DNA of 10,333 bases from an uncultured Gemmatimonadota bacterium (GTDB lineage Bacteria > Gemmatimonadota > Gemmatimonadetes > Gemmatimonadales > GWC2-71-9). Positions within the stretch are counted from its first letter, which is position 1. The number at the start of each line of letters is the position of its first letter. This document shows, in pieces, positions 1-6,693 of this stretch. The notes under the pieces were generated by a model. The model saw only the letters and a list, made by a program, of their open reading frames with translations, had not been told where the DNA came from and did no database searches. The stretch covers positions 1-10,333 of the forward strand of contig CAMPKP010000128.1 of assembly GCA_946887295.1 (NCBI GenBank). Direction: 5' to 3'. Position numbers and translations under genes: made by a program.

Positions 1-352
1 CCCGGAGCGCGCGCCAGAGGGCGCGCTTGCCGTGAATCCCCATCGCCAGGGCCTCCAGCAGCTCCAGCCGCGCCAGCTCTCCCGGCTCGCCGGTGCCGCC
101 CAGCTTCACCCGCCCCGCCTTCTCGGCCAGCCACGCTCCCGCTTTCTTGAGCCGGTTCTCCTTCGACCCGAGCCGCTCGATCAGGTCCTGCAGCACGGCC
201 TGATCCTTCCTGATCTCCTTGAGGATCTCCTCCAGCCGCCGGGCCAGCAGAGTGCCTGCATTTTCCTCGATCGCGCGCTCGACCAGCTCGATCGCGCCCA
301 CCGATCCCGCCAGGTGGTCGTTGAGATACGTGGTCACGCTCCCGTCGCTCAT
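1..352 (-). CDS. Small all-helical (ferritin-like?) protein, C-terminus cut by window edge
   Basis: The frame opens at an ATG whose last three bases overlap the TGA of the upstream TerB gene (ATGA at 352-349), so translational coupling is likely. The visible 117 residues begin MSDGSVTTYLNDHLAGSVGA and run off the window without a stop. The sequence is rich in Leu, Glu, Arg and Ala and reads as a bundle of amphipathic helices: about residues 5-30, 33-62, 65-82 and 91-115. This layout resembles the ferritin-like/DUF892 type of four-helix bundle, with acidic residues and a histidine (E21, E46, D50, E100, H107) that could be ligands. I cannot establish metal binding. I recall similar uncharacterised proteins in Gemmatimonadota and related phyla, but assign no function. 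The strand and frame are supported by the overlap and by helix-like amino-acid patterning; the opposite-strand frames here are Pro/Arg/Gln-rich shadows. Confidence 0.75.
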   Translation of the reverse strand, partial: MSDGSVTTYLNDHLAGSVGAIELVERAIEENAGTLLARRLEEILKEIRKDQAVLQDLIERLGSKENRLKKAGAWLAEKAGRVKLGGTGEPGELARLELLEALAMGIHGKRALWRALR

Positions 353-840
353 GGAGGACCCCCGGCCGCGCCCGGCCCGCGCGCGGCGGCCGACTTCCGG
401 GCCTCCGCCAGGTAGCCCGGCTCCAGCTCGAGCAGGTGGGCGAGCTTCCGCACCAGCCACGTCTCGTGGGTGGCGAGCTCGCCGTCCGCCAGGATCACCC
501 CCCACATGACCTCAGCCAGCACCATCTTCTGTCCCAGATCGTACTCCGCTGCGATGAGGCGGGTGAACTGGAAGTGGTCGATGGACTGCCGGCGCTCCGC
601 CTCAGCCAGCGCGATCAGCTCCCGCGCGGTGGCCTCATCCAGCTCGAAGTGGCGCTGGATGGCGCGCTCGATGTGGAGCAGCTCGGAGGGGCTCATCACG
701 CCGTCGGCGTGCGCCAGCTCCAGCAGGAGCGCGCAGGCGGCGAGCTGAACGCCCGACGGTCCGGAGCTTCCCGGGTCCGCGGGCGCTCCAGGGGGTGACA
801 GGATGCGGCGGGTGACGAAGCCGCGGATGGAGTCCAGCAC
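349..840 (-). CDS. TerB-family (tellurite-resistance-like) protein
   Basis: The gene encodes 163 residues from a GTG start 12 bases after the eutB stop; the ribosome binding site is weak. After a short basic N-terminus and a Pro/Gly linker, residues about 31-142 form an all-helical TerB/COG4103-type domain. Its mark is two acidic, EF-hand-like turns, HADGVMSPSE (about 44-53) and LADGELATHE (about 117-126), each preceding a helix, as seen in TerB where they are thought to bind divalent metal. The tail (about 148-163) is Ala/Gly/Pro-rich and probably disordered. Members of this family occur widely as lone stress-associated proteins, so tellurite resistance should not be assumed; no other ter genes are in the window. 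The gene overlaps the next gene by four bases and probably shares a transcript with eutB. The family call is firm, the cellular role unknown. Confidence 0.85.
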   Translation of the reverse strand: MLDSIRGFVTRRILSPPGAPADPGSSGPSGVQLAACALLLELAHADGVMSPSELLHIERAIQRHFELDEATARELIALAEAERRQSIDHFQFTRLIAAEYDLGQKMVLAEVMWGVILADGELATHETWLVRKLAHLLELEPGYLAEARKSAAARGPGAAGGPP

Positions 841-852
841 ACCGGAAAGCTA

Positions 853-2232
853 TCACCCCGCGGCGCCGTCGAGCAGCCTTCGCGCGCGCGCCTCCGCCGG
901 TCGCAGCCGCCCCGACTGGTCCACGATGCCCATCGTCTCCAGCCACCGCTCGAACTCGGGCGCGGGCCTGAGGCCGAGGATCTCCCGCAGGTAGAGCGCG
1001 TCGTGGAACGAGGTGCTCTGGTAGCCGAGCATCACGTCGTCGGCGCCGGGCACGCCCATGATGTAGGTCACGCCCGCGGCGCCGAGCGCGGTGAGCAGCA
1101 GATCCATGTCGTCCTGGTCGGCTTCGGCGTGATTGGTGTAGCAGACGTCGCATCCCATGGGCAGGCCGAGGAGCTTGCCGCAGAAGTGATCCTCCAGGCC
1201 CGCGCGCAGGATCTGCTTGCCGTCGTAGAGGTACTCGGGGCCGATGAAGCCGACCACCGAGTTCACCAGCAGCGGGCGGAAGCGGCGGGCCACGCCGTAG
1301 GCCCGCGCCTCGCAGGTCTGCTGATCCACGCCGTGATGCGCCCCGGCGGAGAGCGCGCTCCCCTGCCCCGTCTCGAAATACATCACGTCGCTCCCCAGCG
1401 TCCCCCGCCGCAGCGAGAGGGCGGCGTCCCGCGCCTCGGCGAGGAGGGCGAGATCCACGCCGAAGCTCCGGTTCGCGGCCTCGGTTCCCGCGACCGACTG
1501 AAACACGAGATCCACCGGCGCCCCGCGGCGGATCGCCTCGAGCGTGGTGGTCACATGGGCCAGTACGCAGCTCTGGGTGGGGATGTCGTACCGCAGGCGC
1601 AGCTCGTCCAGCATGCCGAGGAGCCGGACCACGCCGGTGGGGTCGTCGGTGGCGGGGTTGATGCCGATCACCGCATCGCCGCTGCCGTAGAGGAGACCGT
1701 CCACGATCGCCGCGCCGATGCCGCGGGGATCGTCGGTCGGATGGTTCGGCTGGAGCCGGGCGGAAAGCCGGCCGGGGAGGCCGATGGTCCCACGGAATCG
1801 CGTCACCACGCGGCACTTCCGCGCCGCGACGACGAGGTCCTGCACCCGCATCAGCTTGGAGACCGCCGCCGCCATCTCGGGCGTGATCCCCGGCGCCAGG
1901 GCGGCCAGCGCGTCAGTGGTGGCCTCGCCGGACAGCAGCCACTCGCGGAAGCCGCCCACGGTGAGACCCGAGACCGGGCCGAAAGCCTCCGCGTCGTGGG
2001 TATCGGCGATCAGCCGCGTGACCTCGTCGTCCTCGTACGGGATCACCGCTTCCGTGAGGAAGGTCGCCATCGGAAGATCCGCGAGTGCCATCTGCGCGGC
2101 CACCCGCTCCTCCGCGCTCCCGGCGGCCAGGCCTGCGAGCGCGTCGCCCGAGCGGAACGGAGTAGCTTTCGCCAGCAGGGTCCGGAGGTCGGCGAAGTGG
2201 TATCGCGCCGAGCCGACGGTGTGTCCGTACAT
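853..2232 (-). CDS. eutB: Ethanolamine ammonia-lyase large subunit EutB
   Basis: This 459-residue protein is the catalytic subunit of adenosylcobalamin-dependent ethanolamine ammonia-lyase, which turns ethanolamine into acetaldehyde and ammonia. It aligns along its whole length with E. coli EutB (about 453 residues). The residues I know as substrate contacts are all present at nearly the same numbers: R159 and Q161 in SARLQPN, N192 in GINPATDD, E287 in YFETGQGSALSAG and D362 in MGCDVCYTNHAEADQ. The family block EYLYDGKQILRAGLEDHF is also intact. I chose the ATG at 2232 (MYGHTVGSARYHF) because a GGGAG lies six bases upstream and homologues begin here. A longer frame reaches 2340 but adds 36 unconserved residues into the divergent promoter area. 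The small subunit EutC, needed for activity in known enzymes, is not adjacent. The 40-base leader leaves no room for a cobalamin riboswitch. Confidence 0.97.
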   Translation of the reverse strand: MYGHTVGSARYHFADLRTLLAKATPFRSGDALAGLAAGSAEERVAAQMALADLPMATFLTEAVIPYEDDEVTRLIADTHDAEAFGPVSGLTVGGFREWLLSGEATTDALAALAPGITPEMAAAVSKLMRVQDLVVAARKCRVVTRFRGTIGLPGRLSARLQPNHPTDDPRGIGAAIVDGLLYGSGDAVIGINPATDDPTGVVRLLGMLDELRLRYDIPTQSCVLAHVTTTLEAIRRGAPVDLVFQSVAGTEAANRSFGVDLALLAEARDAALSLRRGTLGSDVMYFETGQGSALSAGAHHGVDQQTCEARAYGVARRFRPLLVNSVVGFIGPEYLYDGKQILRAGLEDHFCGKLLGLPMGCDVCYTNHAEADQDDMDLLLTALGAAGVTYIMGVPGADDVMLGYQSTSFHDALYLREILGLRPAPEFERWLETMGIVDQSGRLRPAEARARRLLDGAAG

Positions 2233-2238
2233 GCGGGT

Positions 2239-2243
2239 CTCCC
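2239..2243 (-). promoter_or_regulatory. Ribosome binding site of eutB
   Basis: GGGAG on the minus strand, six bases before the ATG at 2232. It decides the start in favour of the 459-residue form over the frame extending to 2340. Confidence 0.65.
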
Positions 2244-2250
2244 GAGCCTC

Positions 2251-2264
2251 GATTGGATCGAATC
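2251..2264. promoter_or_regulatory. Interrupted palindrome in the eutB / M48 divergent region
   Basis: GATTGGATCGAATC reads as GATT-G-GATC-G-AATC, a 14-base palindrome with one mismatched pair. It sits near the middle of the 40-base gap between two divergent starts and is the most A+T-rich patch there. It could be an operator or part of a promoter, but a partial palindrome this short can occur by chance. Confidence 0.25.
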
Positions 2265-2272
2265 CTGCGCCC

Positions 2273-3553
2273 ATGACCCCGACGCGCAAGAGCGCCCCCG
2301 TGTGGCAGACCGACTCACCATCCGCCCAGGCGCGGGACACGGGCGCGACTGCCGCCGTCCCCGTTCCCGAGCCGAGCGCGCTGGCGATCCGGTATCACCG
2401 GACCAGCCACGCCATCTGGGCCGGTGCCACCGCACTCGAGCTGCTGGTTCCCGCGGCGCTCCTCTTCACCGGGCTCTCGGCCCGAATCCGGAGCCTGGCC
2501 CGGCGCATCGCGCGGGGCCGCTGGTTCCCGACGGTCGCGATCTACGGCGCCCTCTACGCTCTCATCCAGGCGATCGCCTTCCTGCCGCTGGCGTGGTATG
2601 CGGGCTTCCTCCGACAGCACGAGTACGGTCTCTCGACCGAGACGGCCGGCCAGTGGATCGCCGACTGGGCGAAGGCCACCGCGGTCTCGGCCGTGGTTAC
2701 TGCGCTGGTGCTCTGGATACCGTACCTGCTGCTGCGGAAGAGTCCCCGCAGGTGGTGGCTGTGGACCGGCCTCGCCGCGGCCCCAGTCACCGTGCTCGCG
2801 ATGATCGTCGCCCCGATATGGATCGCTCCGCTGTTCGACGAGTACGGCCCGATGCGGGACCGCGCGCTCGAGGCCCGGATCCACCGGCTCGCCGCCCGCG
2901 CCGGCATTCCCGACAGCCGGATCTACGAGGTCCGCAAGAGCGACGAGACCCGCCGGGTCAACGCCTACGTGACGGGGTTCGGCCGCACCAAGCGCATCGT
3001 TCTGTGGGACACGCTGGTGGACCGGCTGGAGCCCGACGAGGTGGTGTTCGTGGTGGCGCACGAGATCGGGCACTTCGTCCTCCGCCACACGCTGACGGTT
3101 ATACTTGGGGCCACGCTCCTCGCGACGCTCTCGCTGTACGTCGTGCACCGCGTGTCCGCGCGGCTGATCGCCCGGTTCCACGACCGCTTCGGGTTCGACC
3201 GGCTGGACGACGTGGCCTCGGTGCCGCTGCTGGCCCTGGTCGGCGGGGTGGTCGCGCTGGCGGCGACCCCGGCGGCGTTGGCGCTCTCCCGGTGGCAGGA
3301 GCGGGAGGCCGACCGCTTCGCACTCGAGATGACGCGCGACAACCGCGCCGCCGCGCGAGCATTCGTCCGGCTCCAGAACGAGAACCTCTCGGTCCCGCGC
3401 ACCGGCCTGCTGTACCGGCTCTGGCGCGGCAGCCACCCGGATCTCGCGGACCGGATCGAGTTCGCCAACCGTTACCACCCGTGGCTCGATGGCGAGCCGC
3501 TTCGCTACGGCGACCGGTTCCGGTCCGCCGAGCCGCCCCCGCGCGATCGCTGA
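2273..3553 (+). CDS. Membrane-bound M48-family (Ste24/CAAX-protease-like) zinc metalloprotease
   Basis: This 426-residue integral membrane protein has the layout of Ste24-type M48 peptidases. Hydrophobic segments lie at about 47-67, 84-108, 133-154 and 165-188, followed by the catalytic domain and two more at about 272-291 and 314-339. The zinc site is HEIGH at 263-267, with the third ligand in ExxxD (E343-D347, in QEREADRFA). Other family marks are EYGLST (about 117-122), NAYVTGFG (230-237) and the late SHPDLADRI (387-395). Ste24 enzymes cleave C-terminal or misfolded/clogged membrane proteins; the bacterial substrate here is unknown and prenylated proteins are not expected. The start is uncertain: ATG 2273 is used, but it has no clear ribosome binding site, and GTG 2300 would remove nine residues without touching the domain. 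The next gene follows by nine bases, so the two are likely co-transcribed. Confidence 0.92.
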   Translation: MTPTRKSAPVWQTDSPSAQARDTGATAAVPVPEPSALAIRYHRTSHAIWAGATALELLVPAALLFTGLSARIRSLARRIARGRWFPTVAIYGALYALIQAIAFLPLAWYAGFLRQHEYGLSTETAGQWIADWAKATAVSAVVTALVLWIPYLLLRKSPRRWWLWTGLAAAPVTVLAMIVAPIWIAPLFDEYGPMRDRALEARIHRLAARAGIPDSRIYEVRKSDETRRVNAYVTGFGRTKRIVLWDTLVDRLEPDEVVFVVAHEIGHFVLRHTLTVILGATLLATLSLYVVHRVSARLIARFHDRFGFDRLDDVASVPLLALVGGVVALAATPAALALSRWQEREADRFALEMTRDNRAAARAFVRLQNENLSVPRTGLLYRLWRGSHPDLADRIEFANRYHPWLDGEPLRYGDRFRSAEPPPRDR

Positions 3554-3562
3554 GGAGAGCAG

Positions 3563-5212
3563 GTGCAGACCGAGTCCACCAGGCCGGTATCCAGTCGATC
3601 GGTCCACGCTCCGCGCGCCGGGGAATCGGGCGACAGGCGGGCGCTCCTGGCGCTGCAGTGCGGAGCGATCCTGGTGGTGCTCGCCGCCGCCCCCTACCCG
3701 TTCTTCCAGCTCGACCGCTACACGTTCGTAAAGGAGCTGATCCTGCTGGGCGCGGCCCTGACCGCGGTCCTGCTCTGCCTGGCATCCGCCCGCAAGCTGA
3801 CCGTGTTCATGGTGGACGGGCTGGTGGCGGCATTTCTGGCGCTGTCGCTCGTCTCCGCGGTGTTCGCCGCCAACGGCTGGCTGGCCGCCCGCGCGCTCGG
3901 GGTGTCGCTGGCCGGGGCCGCCCTCTTCTGGGCGGCGCGGACGGTCGCGCGGGCCGGCCACGGCCCGCGGCTGCTCGGCGGGATCGCGATCGCCGTCGTC
4001 CTCGCGGCGGGCACCGGGCTGATCCAGGCGTATGGCCTGGTCGACAGCGACCTGGCCAGCCTCGCCCGGGCGCCGGGCGGAACCTTCGGCAACCGGAACT
4101 TCATGGCCCATCTGGTGACGATCGGGCTGCCGGTTCTGATCCTGGTGACGCTCGAGGCCCGACGGGGCCGGGATTTCGCTCTGGGCGCCGCAGGCGTGGC
4201 GCTCGCGGCCGCGGCGCTGGTGCTCTCCCGGTCCCGGGCCGCGTGGCTTGGCGCGGCGGCCTGCGGGCTCTTCCTGGCGGTCGAAGGACTGTGGGTGGGG
4301 CGGCTCTGGATCGACCAGCGTCTCCGCCATCGCGTTCTCGTCCTCGCGGGCATCGGCCTGGGCGGCCTGCTGCTCGCGCTGGCGCTGCCCAACCGGCTCA
4401 ACTGGCGATCGGACTCACCCTATCTGGACTCCCTCACCGGGGTCGCGAACTACAAGGAGGGGAGCGGGCGCGGCCGCCTGATCCAGTACGGCAACACGCT
4501 CGAGATGGTCGCCGATCATCCGGTGCTGGGTGTCGGGCCGGGCAACTGGCCGGTGCACTATCCGAAGTACATGTCTCCGGGCGATCCCTCGTTCGACGCC
4601 GACGACGTCATTCCGACGAATCCCTGGCCCAGCAGCGACTGGGTCGCCATGCTCGCCGAGCGGGGGGTGCCGGCGACCCTGCTCCTGCTCTCGGTGGGAG
4701 CGTCGGTCGCACTAGGAGCCTGGGCCCGGGTGCGCAGCGGCACCCGCCGGGCGCCCGCGCCGGCCGATCTCACCATCGTGGCGACGCTGGTCGGCATCGT
4801 GGTGGTGGGGGCATTCGACGCGGTACTGCTCCTCCCCGCGCCCGCCTTCCTGGCGTGGACCGTGGTCGGCGCGCTGGCTTCCACGGCTCGGCCGATTCGC
4901 GAGGTCTCGCTGGCGCCGCGGGGCCGCCGCAGACTGACGATGGCGGTGAGTGTGGTGGGAGGGGTGCTGTTGACCCAGAGTCTGGCCCAGGTCGCGGCGA
5001 TGTCCCTCTCGGAGGGTGGAAGCCGCGCGGCGCTCGAGCTGGCCGGCAAGATGGATCCGGGCAGCTATCGGATCCACATGCGCCTCGCCCAGGAATGGCG
5101 TGCCGCCGGCCGGTGCGATCTCGCCCGGCCCCACGCCGAGCGCGCGCGGAAGCTCTTTCCCAATCACCCGGCGCCGCAGGTGGTGCTGCGGGCGTGCCGG
5201 CGCCGGCGCTGA
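3563..5212 (+). CDS. O-antigen ligase/polymerase-family (Wzy_C) membrane protein with TPR-like C-terminus
   Basis: The 549-residue product starts at a GTG with AGGAG (3553-3557) five bases upstream; that site overlaps the stop of the M48 gene. About ten to twelve hydrophobic segments span residues 25-480. Family features are GTFGNRNFMAH (about 173-183), the SRSRAAWLG helix start (222-230), and the large external loop from about 277 to 360 with GSGRGRLIQYGNTLEM and a HPVLGVGPGNWP block (319-330). These point to the WaaL/Wzy/PglL superfamily, which moves or polymerises undecaprenyl-linked glycans at the outer face of the inner membrane. Residues about 500-545 look like one TPR-type helical hairpin. 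At the loop end, where relatives have His before Asn/Ser-Asp, this protein reads NPWPSSDWVAMLAERGVP, so the usual His is replaced by Ser357. Ligase and polymerase cannot be told apart here, and no sugar-transfer genes are adjacent. Confidence 0.88.
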   Translation: MQTESTRPVSSRSVHAPRAGESGDRRALLALQCGAILVVLAAAPYPFFQLDRYTFVKELILLGAALTAVLLCLASARKLTVFMVDGLVAAFLALSLVSAVFAANGWLAARALGVSLAGAALFWAARTVARAGHGPRLLGGIAIAVVLAAGTGLIQAYGLVDSDLASLARAPGGTFGNRNFMAHLVTIGLPVLILVTLEARRGRDFALGAAGVALAAAALVLSRSRAAWLGAAACGLFLAVEGLWVGRLWIDQRLRHRVLVLAGIGLGGLLLALALPNRLNWRSDSPYLDSLTGVANYKEGSGRGRLIQYGNTLEMVADHPVLGVGPGNWPVHYPKYMSPGDPSFDADDVIPTNPWPSSDWVAMLAERGVPATLLLLSVGASVALGAWARVRSGTRRAPAPADLTIVATLVGIVVVGAFDAVLLLPAPAFLAWTVVGALASTARPIREVSLAPRGRRRLTMAVSVVGGVLLTQSLAQVAAMSLSEGGSRAALELAGKMDPGSYRIHMRLAQEWRAAGRCDLARPHAERARKLFPNHPAPQVVLRACRRRR

Positions 5213-5220
5213 CGAGACGT

Positions 5221-5247
5221 CGAGGACACCGGGCCCTGTGTTCCTCG
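5221..5247 (+). terminator. Hairpin after the O-antigen ligase gene
   Basis: CGAGGA-CAC (5221-5229) pairs with GTG-T-TCCTCG (5238-5247), with one bulged T and an eight-base loop. It lies nine bases after the stop. No T-run follows, so it may be a processing or Rho-linked structure rather than an intrinsic terminator. Confidence 0.3.
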
Positions 5248-5272
5248 TCACTGCCACCCGCCTCCTGAAGCT

Positions 5273-5278
5273 TAGATA
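5273..5278 (+). promoter_or_regulatory. Possible -10 element for the lipoprotein gene
   Basis: TAGATA stands out in the locally A+T-rich string CTTAGATATA within otherwise G+C-rich sequence, about 44 bases before the lipoprotein ATG. No convincing -35 box is visible about 17 bases upstream; TCACTG at 5248-5253 is the nearest candidate at a long spacing. Confidence 0.25.
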
Positions 5279-5311
5279 TACCGACTCTGCGTCGGAGATG
5301 ACTCCAGCGAC

Positions 5312-5316
5312 GGAGG
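5312..5316 (+). promoter_or_regulatory. Ribosome binding site of the SOD-like lipoprotein
   Basis: GGAGG five bases before ATG 5322. It supports that start over the in-frame ATG at 5298 and over the longer frame that overlaps the previous gene. Confidence 0.7.
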
Positions 5317-5321
5317 GTGGC

Positions 5322-5795
5322 ATGACACGCTCGGCGGGACTGGCCGTCCTTACACTCGGCGTCGCGGCCTGCGGCGGCGGCCCCAAGACCCAGATCGATC
5401 CGAACAGGGAAGTCGTCGGCACGCGGTGGAACGCGATCATCGCTACCTCGCCCGGGCTGGTCGGCGCGCTCCAGGTGAAGGGCACGGGGTGGATGGCTCA
5501 GAAGGATCGGGACTCTACCCAGACCCGTGCCTACGTGGCGATAGAAAACGCGGTCCCCGGGGGCGAGCACCCATGGCATGTCCACGTGGGGCGCTGCGGC
5601 AACGACCGCGGAATCTTCGGGCCGGCGGACGCCTACCCACCGCTCCGCGTCGGCGGCAACGGCAAAGCGGAATCCCGGGCCGACCTCCCGGTCCCGGTTC
5701 CCAGCTCGGGCGAGTATTTCATCAACATCCACGCATCCGTCAACAACATGAGGACCATCATCGCCTGCGGAAACCTGGCGCCGCCCAGCCGCTAG
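5322..5795 (+). CDS. Small lipoprotein with a reduced Cu/Zn-SOD-like domain
   Basis: The 157-residue product begins MTRSAGLAVLTLGVAAC, a short lipoprotein signal with lipobox VAAC and lipidation at C17; it is probably anchored in a membrane facing the periplasm. The mature part carries HPWHVHVGRCG (83-93), a YPPLRVGGNGKA strand-turn (about 105-116), and FINIHASVNN (133-142) leading to RTIIACG (144-150). The HxH pair H86/H88, the late H137, and Cys92/Cys149 match the positions of copper ligands and the disulphide in Cu/Zn superoxide dismutase. The protein is much shorter and I see no equivalent of the zinc-loop histidines and Asp. A CHRD-type beta-sandwich is an alternative. It may bind one copper or be purely structural; dismutase activity is not shown. 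It stands alone on its strand and is convergent with the sulfurtransferase gene. Confidence 0.8.
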   Translation: MTRSAGLAVLTLGVAACGGGPKTQIDPNREVVGTRWNAIIATSPGLVGALQVKGTGWMAQKDRDSTQTRAYVAIENAVPGGEHPWHVHVGRCGNDRGIFGPADAYPPLRVGGNGKAESRADLPVPVPSSGEYFINIHASVNNMRTIIACGNLAPPSR

Positions 5796-5810
5796 CTGCA
5801 GCCGCGCCCT

Positions 5811-5834
5811 GCCCCAGCCCGGCGCCGTGGGGGC
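5811..5834. terminator. Weak hairpin between convergent genes
   Basis: GCCCCA (5811-5816) can pair with TGGGGGC (5828-5834) with one bulged G, in the 43-base gap between two converging stops. It could serve both strands. There are no T-runs, and G+C-rich sequence forms such stems easily. Confidence 0.2.
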
Positions 5835-5838
5835 GTGG

Positions 5839-6693
5839 TCACTGGGTGCCGCTCTGAATGGGCGTGTCGGAGCGTCCGCCCCACTCGGCCCAGGCGCCGT
5901 CGTACAGCGCCGCATCGTCGTGGCCCAGCAAGTGAAGGGCGTGGATCAGCGCGCAGGCGCTCACACCCGAGCCGCAGGTGGCGATGAGAGGGCGGCCGGG
6001 GATGATCCCCGCCGCTTCGATCCGGCGGCGCAGCGCTTCGGGCGGCAACAGGGTGCCGTCCTCGCCGACCAGCTGGTCGTACGGCAGGTTGAGGCTTCCC
6101 GGGATGTGTCCGCCCCGGAGGCCCGGCCGGGGCTCAGGCTGCGTCGCGGCGAATCGCCCGGCGGATCGCATGTCGACGATCTGCTCGACGCCGCTCGCGA
6201 CGACCTCCCGAACCTGGTCCAGACTCCGCACCGCGCCGGGGGCCGGCAGGCGGGCAGTGAAGCTTCCCCGCGGCCGAACGACGACCCCGCGCTCCACCGG
6301 ACGCCCCTCGCGCCGCCACTTCCGGAATCCTCCGTCGAGCACCGCGACGCGCTGGTGTCCGAAGAGCCGGAACATCCACCACACCCGGGCGGCGCTCAGG
6401 TTGGCTCCCGACCCGTCGTACACCACGACGTCGTCCGCGTCGCTCAGCCCCAGCGTGCTCATTCGATCGGCGAACTCCGCGGCCGATGGAAGCATGTGCG
6501 GCAGTGGAGAGCCCGAGTCGCTGGATGCCTCGACATCGAAGAACACCGCACCCGGCACGTGGGCCTCGGCGTACTCGGCGGCGGCGTCCCTGCCGCTGCC
6601 GGGGAGATACATCGAGCCGTCCACCACCCGGAGCCGAGGGTCGCGGAGCCGATCCGCCAGCCAGTCGGTGCCGACCAGTGAGCGTTCGATCAC
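5839..6693 (-). CDS. sseA: 3-mercaptopyruvate / thiosulfate sulfurtransferase (two rhodanese domains)
   Basis: The 284-residue product matches the usual length of SseA-type sulfurtransferases and has two rhodanese domains. The N-terminal one (about 5-130) is catalytically silent: [15 protein letters not shown], then [17 protein letters not shown] where no Cys is present. The C-terminal one (about 155-278) holds [25 protein letters not shown] and the active loop with C240 in [14 protein letters not shown][TS]A is the 3-mercaptopyruvate type rather than the thiosulfate type, so mercaptopyruvate is the likely sulfur donor. R180, R189 and R193 are candidate substrate-binding arginines. The GTG start at 6693 overlaps the stop of the quinone reductase gene by four bases (GTGA) and has no good ribosome binding site, which suggests reinitiation after that gene. 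The enzyme is cytoplasmic, with roles in cysteine catabolism, persulfide or cyanide handling. Confidence 0.94.
   Translation of the reverse strand: MIERSLVGTDWLADRLRDPRLRVVDGSMYLPGSGRDAAAEYAEAHVPGAVFFDVEASSDSGSPLPHMLPSAAEFADRMSTLGLSDADDVVVYDGSGANLSAARVWWMFRLFGHQRVAVLDGGFRKWRREGRPVERGVVVRPRGSFTARLPAPGAVRSLDQVREVVASGVEQIVDMRSAGRFAATQPEPRPGLRGGHIPGSLNLPYDQLVGEDGTLLPPEALRRRIEAAGIIPGRPLIATCGSGVSACALIHALHLLGHDDAALYDGAWAEWGGRSDTPIQSGTQ

Noticed and set aside
349..840. Tellurite-resistance operon
   Set aside because: Only a TerB-domain protein is present; no terA, terC, terD, terE or terZ is seen, and lone TerB proteins are common.
1718..2272. N-terminal extension of the M48 protease frame back to 1718
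   Set aside because: These 185 codons lie antisense within eutB and have shadow composition; family similarity begins after 2273.
2233..2272. Cobalamin riboswitch upstream of the B12-dependent eutB
   Set aside because: The gap is only about 40 bases and shows no B12-box; a cobalamin riboswitch needs roughly 200 bases.
2315..4330. Minus-strand open frame of 671 codons opposite the protease and ligase genes
   Set aside because: Rich in Gln, Arg, Gly and Pro without hydrophobic periodicity; the plus strand has membrane proteins with intact motifs.
1003..5268. Plus-strand open frame of 1,421 codons running antisense to eutB and through the protease and ligase genes
   Set aside because: It is low-complexity Arg/Gly/Ala/Pro-rich sequence, matches no family, and overlaps three well-identified genes in other frames. 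High G+C makes stop codons rare.
5016..5321. N-terminal extension of the SOD-like lipoprotein frame
   Set aside because: The extension overlaps the ligase gene. A good ribosome binding site and a lipoprotein signal at 5322 define the true start.
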